Assembly: GCA_943327025.2 (NCBI GenBank)
Contig: CALPVO020000047.1
Span: 1-11,586 of the forward strand
Length of the DNA stretch: 11,586 nt
Source: Janthinobacterium lividum
GTDB taxonomy: Bacteria; Pseudomonadota; Gammaproteobacteria; Steroidobacterales; Steroidobacteraceae
Direction: 5' to 3'
This document shows positions 6,777 through 11,586 of the stretch, in pieces. The notes beneath the pieces were generated by a model. The model saw nothing but the letters and a program-made list of their open reading frames with translations, was not told the DNA's origin and ran no database searches. A program made the translations under genes and the position numbers. The first letter of the stretch is position 1; every line of letters begins with the position of its first letter.

Positions 6777-7664
6777 ATGAATATCACTGCTGATGCCGTG
6801 AAGCAGCTGCGCGAGCGCACTGGCGCGGGCATGATGGAGTGCAAGAAGGCGCTGGTGGAAGCCGCAGGCGACCTCGACGCCGCTGCTGAGGCCATGCGCA
6901 AGTCCGGTCTCGCCAAGGCGGACAAGAAGGCCAGCCGCGTCGCTGCCGAAGGCACCATCGTCGTCGAGGTGTCCGCGGACAACCAGGCCGGCGTCCTCGT
7001 CGAAGTGAACTGCGAAACCGACTTCGTCGCCCGCGAAGGCGATTTCGTGGCGTTTGCCAAGGCCGTGGCGGCTACCGCGCTGGCCCAGCGTCTGGATACC
7101 GTCGAGGCCGTGCTGGCCGCGGACGGCGGCGCTCTCGACGAGCGTCGTCGCGTGCTCATCGCCAAGATTGGCGAGAACATCTCGGTGCGTCGCTTCGAGT
7201 TGCTCACTTCTAATGGCCAGGTCGGTGCCTACTTGCACGGCTCGCGCATTGGCGCGTTGGTCGCGGTGGAAGGTGGCGATGCCACCCTCGCCAAGGACCT
7301 CGCCATGCACGTGGCTGCTTCGAACCCGCAGTACCTCGATGCCGCCGCCGTCCCCGGTGACGTCATCGCCAAGGAACGCGAGATCCTCGTCGACCAGGCG
7401 CGCAACGACGAAAAGAACAAGAACAAGCCGGAAGAAATCCTCGTCAAGATGACCGAGGGTCGCATCCGCAAGTTCCTCGGCGAAATCACCTTCGTCGGTC
7501 AGCCGTTCATCAAGGACCCGGACCAGACCATCGAGAAGCTGCTCGCCAGCGCCTCGGCCAAGGTCACCGGTTACGCCCGTCTGGAAGTGGGCGCCGGCAT
7601 CGAGAAGAAGCAGACCGACTTCGCCGCGGAAGTCGCTGCGCAAGTCGCCGCCTTCAAGGCCTGA
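6777..7664 (+). CDS. tsf: Translation elongation factor Ts
   Basis: Guanine-nucleotide exchange factor that releases GDP from EF-Tu so it can be recharged with GTP. The 295-residue product (E. coli about 283) has the N-terminal UBA-like module (MNITADAVKQLRERTGAGMM, then ECKKALVEAAGD) and the exchange motif NCETDFVAREGDF (78-90), whose D82-F83 correspond to the Asp-Phe pair that disturbs the EF-Tu magnesium and base site. The core halves follow (SRIGALVAVEGG; KEREILVDQAR), and the coiled-coil region runs through KMTEGRIRKFLGEITFVGQPFIKD. The ATG at 6777 has AAGGA at 6765-6769, 7 nt upstream. It follows rpsB after 123 nt, the classic rpsB-tsf pairing, and is probably cotranscribed with it through two hairpins that may set the relative output. 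Confidence 0.98.
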   Translation: MNITADAVKQLRERTGAGMMECKKALVEAAGDLDAAAEAMRKSGLAKADKKASRVAAEGTIVVEVSADNQAGVLVEVNCETDFVAREGDFVAFAKAVAATALAQRLDTVEAVLAADGGALDERRRVLIAKIGENISVRRFELLTSNGQVGAYLHGSRIGALVAVEGGDATLAKDLAMHVAASNPQYLDAAAVPGDVIAKEREILVDQARNDEKNKNKPEEILVKMTEGRIRKFLGEITFVGQPFIKDPDQTIEKLLASASAKVTGYARLEVGAGIEKKQTDFAAEVAAQVAAFKA

Positions 7665-7690
7665 CCTCCGGGCCCGGGGGTCGGTATACT
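7661..7690 (+). promoter_or_regulatory. Candidate promoter for pyrH
   Basis: TATACT (7685-7690, 5 of 6 to TATAAT) lies 18 bp after CTGACC (7661-7666, 4 of 6 to TTGACA), which overlaps the tsf stop codon. Transcription would start near 7697, about 30 nt before the pyrH ATG. The -10 box falls in the internal loop of the hairpin at 7676-7716. This would allow pyrH-frr expression independent of rpsB-tsf. The -35 box is mediocre. Confidence 0.4.
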
Positions 7691-7716
7691 GGGCTTTCCG
7701 GCCCAGCCCGACCCCC
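7676..7716 (+). other. Two-tier inverted repeat directly upstream of the pyrH start
   Basis: GGGGGTCGG (7676-7684) pairs with CCGACCCCC (7708-7716) over 9 bp. Inside it CTGGGC (7689-7694) pairs with GCCCAG (7701-7706) around a TTTCCG loop, leaving an asymmetric internal loop (TATA opposite C). It ends one base before AGG (7717-7719), the only visible Shine-Dalgarno for pyrH. No T-run follows, so it is not a standard terminator. It could be an mRNA processing or translation-control element, or a protein-binding inverted repeat around the TATACT box. Confidence 0.55.
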
Positions 7717-7725
7717 AGGTAGCCC

Positions 7726-8460
7726 ATGTCCGAATCTGTACCCAAGTCCCCGCGGTTCCCGCGAATCCTCCTCAAGCTGTCTGGCGAAGCCCTCATGGGC
7801 GAGGGCGACTACGGGATTGACCCCGCCGTCCTCAAGCGCATCGCCGGCGAAATCCGCGAAGCCCTCGATCTGGGCACCCAGGTCGCCGTCGTCATTGGCG
7901 GTGGCAATATCTTCCGCGGTGCCGGTCTCGCTCGCTCCGGCATGGACCGGGTGACTGGCGACCACATGGGCATGCTCGCCACCGTCATGAACTGTTTGGC
8001 CATGCAAGATGCCCTTGAGGGCATGGGCATTCACGCACGCGTGCAAAGCGCTCTGCGTATCAACGAAGTTTGCGAAGACTACATCCGCCGTCGCGCCGTG
8101 CGACACCTCGAGAAGGGGCGCGTGGTGTTGTTTGCCGCGGGCACGGGCAATCCGTTCTTCACCACCGACACCGCGGCCGCCTTGCGTGCTACCGAAATCG
8201 GTGCGGACTTGCTGCTGAAGGCGACCAAGGTCGACGGCGTCTACGATGCGGACCCGGTGAAGGTGCCGACCGCAAAGCGTTACGACCGCCTCACCTACGA
8301 CCGCGCGTTGGATGACCGGCTCGGGGTCATGGACGCCACGGCGCTCGTCATGTGTCGCGACAACAGCTTGCCACTGCGCGTGTTCAACCTGCACAACGGC
8401 GGCGACTTGCTGCGCATTCTCCATGGCGAGGATGTCGGCACGCTGGTAGCCAACGCTTAA
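7726..8460 (+). CDS. pyrH: UMP kinase (uridylate kinase)
   Basis: Bacterial-type hexameric UMP kinase of the amino-acid-kinase fold. It makes UDP from UMP with ATP, feeding all pyrimidine nucleotides and UDP-sugars for cell wall synthesis. The family is typically activated by GTP and inhibited by UTP. The 244-residue protein has the phosphate-binding KLSGEAL (17-23), GGGNIFRG (58-65), the UMP-site GDHMGMLAT (78-86), [13 protein letters not shown] (139-151), and [14 protein letters not shown] (166-179). Length and motifs are normal. The ATG at 7726 has only a weak AGG (7717-7719) before it, just after a strong inverted repeat, so initiation may be regulated. It lies 61 nt after tsf and 41 nt before frr, and has a possible promoter of its own. 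Confidence 0.98.
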   Translation: MSESVPKSPRFPRILLKLSGEALMGEGDYGIDPAVLKRIAGEIREALDLGTQVAVVIGGGNIFRGAGLARSGMDRVTGDHMGMLATVMNCLAMQDALEGMGIHARVQSALRINEVCEDYIRRRAVRHLEKGRVVLFAAGTGNPFFTTDTAAALRATEIGADLLLKATKVDGVYDADPVKVPTAKRYDRLTYDRALDDRLGVMDATALVMCRDNSLPLRVFNLHNGGDLLRILHGEDVGTLVANA

Positions 8461-8471
8461 GCTATTACTGC

Positions 8472-8488
8472 GGAGTGCGTGGCACTCC
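8472..8488 (+). other. Perfect 7-bp hairpin between pyrH and frr
   Basis: GGAGTGC (8472-8478) and GCACTCC (8482-8488) form a perfect stem with a GTG loop, 11 nt after the pyrH stop. It is followed by TTGGGGGA, which contains the frr Shine-Dalgarno, and no T-run, so it is not a terminator. The 5' arm contains a GGAG that the hairpin would hide, leaving the downstream GGGGGA as the accessible ribosome site. Confidence 0.5.
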
Positions 8489-8501
8489 TTGGGGGACGAC
8501 G

Positions 8502-9059
8502 ATGCTCGACGAACTGAAGAAAGATGGCGCGGAGCGCATGGCCAAGTGTGTGGTCTCGCTGCGCAACGAATACAAGCGCATGCGTACCGGCCGCGCTTCG
8601 ACGGCGCTGCTCGAACATTTGCGCGTGGAGTTCTACGGTAGCGAATCGCCCATCTCGCAGGTGGCCAACGTCATCGTGGAAGACGCGCGTACGCTCGCGG
8701 TCACCCCTTGGGACAAGACCATGGTGGGCCCCATCGAGAAGGCCATTTACAAGTCGGACCTCGGCTTGACGCCGAACACGGCGGGCACCGTTATTCGCGT
8801 GTCCATTCCGCCGCTCACTGAAGAGCGCCGTCGCGATCTCGTGAAGGTGGCGAAGGCGGAAGCCGAGAACGCGCGTGTAGCCGTGCGTGCCGTGCGCCGC
8901 GATGTCCTCGCGGACATCAAGGACCTCCTCAAGGAAAAAGAAATTTCCCAGGACGAGGAACGCAAGGCCGCGGAAGACGTGCAGAAGCTGACGGACAAGT
9001 ACATCGCCGAGGTCGAGGCGGTCTTCAGCGAAAAGGAAAAAGAAGTCCTGAAGGTCTAA
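8502..9059 (+). CDS. frr: Ribosome recycling factor
   Basis: Essential cytoplasmic factor that, with EF-G, splits the post-termination 70S complex and frees mRNA and tRNA. The product has 185 residues, exactly the E. coli length, and aligns without gaps by eye. Helix I carries RMRTGRAS (26-33). Domain II contains EFYGSESPISQVANV, VEDARTLAVTPWD and KAIYKSDLGLTPNTAG. The C-terminal bundle has IPPLTEERRRDLVKVAKAEA, ARVAVRAVRRDV and KEKEISQDEERKAAEDVQKLTD. The ATG at 8502 is preceded by GGGGGA (8491-8496), and the longer in-frame reading from 8352 lies inside pyrH and is unrelated. It ends 6 nt before uppS, so frr, uppS, cdsA and dxr are probably one transcript. Confidence 0.98.
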   Translation: MLDELKKDGAERMAKCVVSLRNEYKRMRTGRASTALLEHLRVEFYGSESPISQVANVIVEDARTLAVTPWDKTMVGPIEKAIYKSDLGLTPNTAGTVIRVSIPPLTEERRRDLVKVAKAEAENARVAVRAVRRDVLADIKDLLKEKEISQDEERKAAEDVQKLTDKYIAEVEAVFSEKEKEVLKV

Positions 9060-9065
9060 GCGGCA

Positions 9066-9833
9066 GTGTCTGCATCGCCCACCGCGGACGCCATGCCTGC
9101 AGGCGCCGTCCCGCGCCACGTGGTCATCGTCATGGATGGCAACGGGCGTTGGGCGCAGCGTCGCGGGTTGCCGCGTACCGCCGGCCACAAGGCTGGCGTG
9201 GCGCCAGTGCGTGCGGCTGTGCAGCACTGCGTGCAGCGCGGCGTGGAAGTGCTCACGCTGTTCGCTTTCTCCAGCGAGAATTTTCGCCGGCCTCCGCAGG
9301 AGGTTGGGCTCCTCATGAAGTTGTTCCTCGATGCCTTGGGCCGCGAGGTCGCTGAACTCGGGGAGCAGGGAGTGCGTCTGCGTTTCATCGGGGACCGCTC
9401 CGCATTGGCGCCGGAAATTATCGCGGCCATGGAGAAGGCGGAACAGCGTACGGCGGGGAATACCCGGCTACAGTTGGTCATTGCCGTGGCTTATGGCGGC
9501 CAATGGGATATTGCCGCTGCTACCCGCCGCTTGGCAGCCGGCGCTGTGGCTGGCACGTTGGTGCCGGCGGATATTGGTCCGGAAGCGGTAACGCGTGAAC
9601 TGGAACTGGGCCGACTCGGCTTGCCCGACGTCGATCTTTTCATCCGTACTGGCGGCGAGCGGCGCATCAGCAATTTTTTGCTGTGGAACCTGGCTTACGC
9701 CGAGCTTTATTTCACGGATGTGGCCTGGCCCGATTTCAACGAGCAAGCGCTGGACCTGGCGCTCGCGGATTTCGCCGGTCGCCAGCGCCGGCATGGACGC
9801 ACTGGAGACCAGGTGGAGACCAAGTCATGCTGA
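9066..9833 (+). CDS. uppS: (2E,6E)-farnesyl-PP-specific undecaprenyl diphosphate synthase (cis-prenyltransferase)
   Basis: Adds eight isopentenyl-PP units to farnesyl-PP in cis configuration to make C55-PP, the lipid carrier for peptidoglycan and O-antigen. It is a cytoplasmic enzyme working at the membrane face. The 255 residues show all conserved regions: VIVMDGNGRWAQRRG (20-34, catalytic Asp 24), GHKAG (40-44), LFAFSSENFRRP (65-76), LVIAVAYGGQWDI (137-149), DLFIRTGGERRISNFLLW (190-207) and YFTDVAWPDF (215-224). The chosen GTG at 9066 is 6 nt after the frr stop with only a weak AAGG upstream. ATG 9093 (246 residues) is an alternative, and both lie before the first conserved motif. The 3' end overlaps cdsA by 7 nt (ATGCTGA). 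The isoprenoid substrate ultimately depends on Dxr, encoded two genes on. Confidence 0.96.
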   Translation: MSASPTADAMPAGAVPRHVVIVMDGNGRWAQRRGLPRTAGHKAGVAPVRAAVQHCVQRGVEVLTLFAFSSENFRRPPQEVGLLMKLFLDALGREVAELGEQGVRLRFIGDRSALAPEIIAAMEKAEQRTAGNTRLQLVIAVAYGGQWDIAAATRRLAAGAVAGTLVPADIGPEAVTRELELGRLGLPDVDLFIRTGGERRISNFLLWNLAYAELYFTDVAWPDFNEQALDLALADFAGRQRRHGRTGDQVETKSC

Positions 9834-10630
9834 AAACCCGAATCCTGACTGCCATCGTGCTCGTGGTGCTGCTGTTGGTGGTGCTGTTTTGGTTGCCCAA
9901 AGGGGCGGCCATTGGCTTCTTCGCAGCGCTGGTGCTCGCCGGCGCGTGGGAATGGACTGCTTTCGCCGGCATTGAGGAGCAGCACTGGAAGCTCAGTTAC
10001 GTCACGGTCATCGCGGCCTTATGCGCTTGGGGCTGGGACCACACGGGGCGTCTTGATGAAATCACGCTCTTCATGTCTGTCGCCAGTATCTGGTGGCTGG
10101 TCGCACTGGGTTGGCTCGTCTTGGCGCCCGCGCGCGTGAACCGCGTGATGGCGGCACTCGTCGGCGTGGTGGTGCTGGTGCCTGCGTACGCGGGGCTGTC
10201 GCGCATGTATGACAAGCTCGACCGCGGTGCGGAGCAGGTACTGTTCCTGTTGATTCTGGTGTGGGCAGCCGATGTCGGCGCCTTCTTCGCTGGGCGCCAG
10301 TGGGGCCGACACAAACTGGCGCCGCGCGTCAGTCCCGGCAAGACCTGGGAAGGCGTTGCCGGTGGCATGGTCTTTGGCTTGTTGGCCGCCGCCGCTGGCG
10401 CGTGGTGGTTTGGGCGTCCCTTGGCTGCTTTTCTGGCCTTGGGCGCTGTGGTGGTTGCCATCTCGGTGGTCGGCGACCTCACCGAAAGCATGTTCAAGCG
10501 CTTTGCCGGTTTGAAGGACAGCGGCCATGTGTTGCCGGGCCATGGCGGCGTGTTGGACCGTATCGATAGCATTACGGCCGCGGTGCCCGTGTTCGTGCTG
10601 GGGCTCACCTGGTTGGACCTGTGGCGCTAA
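9827..10630 (+). CDS. cdsA: Phosphatidate cytidylyltransferase (CDP-diacylglycerol synthase)
   Basis: Integral inner-membrane enzyme that makes CDP-diacylglycerol from phosphatidic acid and CTP, the precursor of all phospholipids. The 267-residue protein has multiple hydrophobic segments, beginning with one right after MLKTR (about 6-24), then about 27-41, 57-69, 84-101, 107-124, 137-155, 177-194, 199-215 and 250-262. The CTP-transferase signature is complete at 221-247: S221, K224-R225, K230-D231, PGHGG (237-241) and D244-R-x-D247, with SPGKTWEG at 169-176 upstream. The ATG at 9827 is chosen over a longer frame because GGTGGAG (9812-9818) lies 8 nt upstream and the product begins with its first membrane segment. 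It overlaps uppS by 7 nt and probably overlaps dxr by 10 nt, so coupling is likely. Confidence 0.96.
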   Translation: MLKTRILTAIVLVVLLLVVLFWLPKGAAIGFFAALVLAGAWEWTAFAGIEEQHWKLSYVTVIAALCAWGWDHTGRLDEITLFMSVASIWWLVALGWLVLAPARVNRVMAALVGVVVLVPAYAGLSRMYDKLDRGAEQVLFLLILVWAADVGAFFAGRQWGRHKLAPRVSPGKTWEGVAGGMVFGLLAAAAGAWWFGRPLAAFLALGAVVVAISVVGDLTESMFKRFAGLKDSGHVLPGHGGVLDRIDSITAAVPVFVLGLTWLDLWR

Positions 10631-11586
10631 CCTTGCGCTCAGCCACCGTGGCCACTTCCTCCCGCGAAGCTTCCGCCTCGCTCGGGCTGGTAGTGCTCGG
10701 TAGCACTGGGAGCATCGGCCGCAGCACCCTCGATGTTGTGCAGCGCCATGCTGCACGTTTTTCGGTGCTGGCGCTTACGGCCAACCGGGACTGGGCCCGT
10801 TTACTGGAGCAGGTGCGGGCGTTCCGCCCGCGGCATGCGGTACTGGTAGACCACGCCGCAGCGGCGCAACTGGCTGCTGCTGTGCGCGCCGAAGGTTTGC
10901 CTACCGAAGTGCATGCCGGTGCCGCGGCGTTGGCGGAAGTGGCCGCCTTGCCCGAGGCCGAAGCCGTCATGGCGGCCATTGTTGGCGCTGCGGGTTTGCT
11001 GCCTACCTTGGCCGCAGCACGGGCCGGCAAGCGGGTGCTGTTGGCCAACAAAGAAGCCTTGGTCATGTCGGGCCGCTTGCTCATGGAAGCCGTGTCCACG
11101 CATGGCGCTACGCTGCTGCCCATCGACAGCGAACACAACGCCATCTTCCAGTGTCTGCCGCAGGGCGGCGTGGGTGGGCCGGCAGCAGGACGGGAAGCGC
11201 CCGGCTTGCGGCGTTTGCTGCTTACGGCCTCCGGCGGCCCGTTTCTGCGTCGCGACGCCAGTTCGCTGGAAGCAGTAACGCCAGAAGAGGCCTGCAAACA
11301 CCCGAAGTGGTCCATGGGTCGGAAGATTTCCGTGGACTCGGCCACGCTGATGAACAAGGGCCTTGAACTCATTGAGGCGCACTGGTTGTTCGGGCTGCCG
11401 CCCGCCCGCATCGACATCGTGGTGCACCCCGAGAGCATCGTGCATTCGCTGGTGGAGTACGTAGACGGCTCGGTGCTGGCGCAGTTGGGTGCCCCGGATA
11501 TGCGCACGCCCATTGCTCAGGCGCTGGCTTGGCCCGAGCGTATTGAATCCGGCGTCGCTTCGCTCGATCTCACTGCTGTAGCCCGA
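10621..11586 (+). CDS. dxr: 1-deoxy-D-xylulose 5-phosphate reductoisomerase (3' end cut by window edge)
   Basis: NADPH-dependent enzyme of the non-mevalonate (MEP) pathway that converts DXP to 2-C-methyl-D-erythritol 4-phosphate, and the target of fosmidomycin. It supplies isopentenyl-PP for UppS nearby. The 322 visible residues (families are near 390-400) contain the NADPH-binding [14 protein letters not shown] (27-40), [12 protein letters not shown] (140-151), the metal-site [11 protein letters not shown] (167-177; D169, E171), TASGGPFLR (202-210), [19 protein letters not shown] (227-245) with E249 in NKGLE as third metal ligand, [12 protein letters not shown] (269-280) and [12 protein letters not shown] (291-302). 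The start is unclear because no Shine-Dalgarno is evident. GTG 10621 overlaps cdsA by 10 nt; TTG 10633 and GTG 10648 are alternatives. From 10621 there are 26 residues before GSTGSIG, against about 7 in E. coli, which favours a later start or a short N-terminal extension. Confidence 0.95.
   Translation, partial: MALTLRSATVATSSREASASLGLVVLGSTGSIGRSTLDVVQRHAARFSVLALTANRDWARLLEQVRAFRPRHAVLVDHAAAAQLAAAVRAEGLPTEVHAGAAALAEVAALPEAEAVMAAIVGAAGLLPTLAAARAGKRVLLANKEALVMSGRLLMEAVSTHGATLLPIDSEHNAIFQCLPQGGVGGPAAGREAPGLRRLLLTASGGPFLRRDASSLEAVTPEEACKHPKWSMGRKISVDSATLMNKGLELIEAHWLFGLPPARIDIVVHPESIVHSLVEYVDGSVLAQLGAPDMRTPIAQALAWPERIESGVASLDLTAVAR

Noticed and set aside
5601..7796. A 731-codon open frame on the minus strand across rpsB and tsf
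   Set aside because: It lies antisense to two certain, highly expressed genes and runs through their spacer and hairpins. Its product is low-complexity with no recognisable domain. Long antisense frames without stops are expected in GC-rich genes with strong codon bias.
1..11586. Mobile elements, CRISPR arrays, tRNA/rRNA genes, phage or defence genes
   Set aside because: None was seen. The window is filled with conserved housekeeping genes in their usual gammaproteobacterial order, with no target-site duplications, transposase motifs or repeat-spacer pattern.

Overview
The window is a stretch of core housekeeping chromosome, probably from a GC-rich gammaproteobacterium. The order map-glnD-dapC-dapD, running leftward and back to back with rpsB-tsf-pyrH-frr-uppS-cdsA-dxr running rightward, is a conserved gammaproteobacterial arrangement. 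The proteins read like close relatives of E. coli and Pseudomonas/Xanthomonas enzymes, for example a 185-residue Frr, E. coli-spaced metal ligands in Map and an intact CdsA signature. A Xanthomonadales-like host is plausible by inference, but the sequence alone does not fix a genus.

Left half (minus strand, read from about 5461 down to 1): map (methionine aminopeptidase) is followed with a one-base stop/start overlap by glnD (PII uridylyltransferase), then after about 20 nt by dapC (succinyldiaminopimelate aminotransferase), then after 60 nt by dapD (tetrahydrodipicolinate succinyltransferase), which runs off the left edge. DapD and DapC are consecutive steps of the succinylase route to meso-diaminopimelate and lysine. 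GlnD is the nitrogen sensor. The small arsC-like gene found between dapC and dapD in some pseudomonads is absent here.

Centre (5462-5666): a 205-bp divergent intergenic region. It holds a good sigma70-type promoter for rpsB, a weaker overlapping promoter candidate for map, and a structured rpsB leader that resembles an autogenous S2 operator in position and character.

Right half (plus strand): ribosomal protein S2, EF-Ts, UMP kinase and ribosome recycling factor are followed by three tightly packed envelope and isoprenoid genes: uppS (undecaprenyl-PP synthase), cdsA (CDP-DAG synthase) and dxr (DXP reductoisomerase, cut by the right edge). The run links translation, UMP phosphorylation, lipid carrier synthesis and phospholipid precursor supply.

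No mobile element, CRISPR, tRNA/rRNA or accessory island is visible, and I found no evidence of a wholly new system. The points most worth attention are: an approximately 100-residue low-complexity Arg/Gly/Pro-rich tail on S2 that ends in an 11-residue tandem repeat; strong hairpins in the rpsB-tsf, tsf-pyrH and pyrH-frr gaps; and a T7 run at the predicted start of the rpsB transcript. No gap longer than 300 bases lacks a gene.
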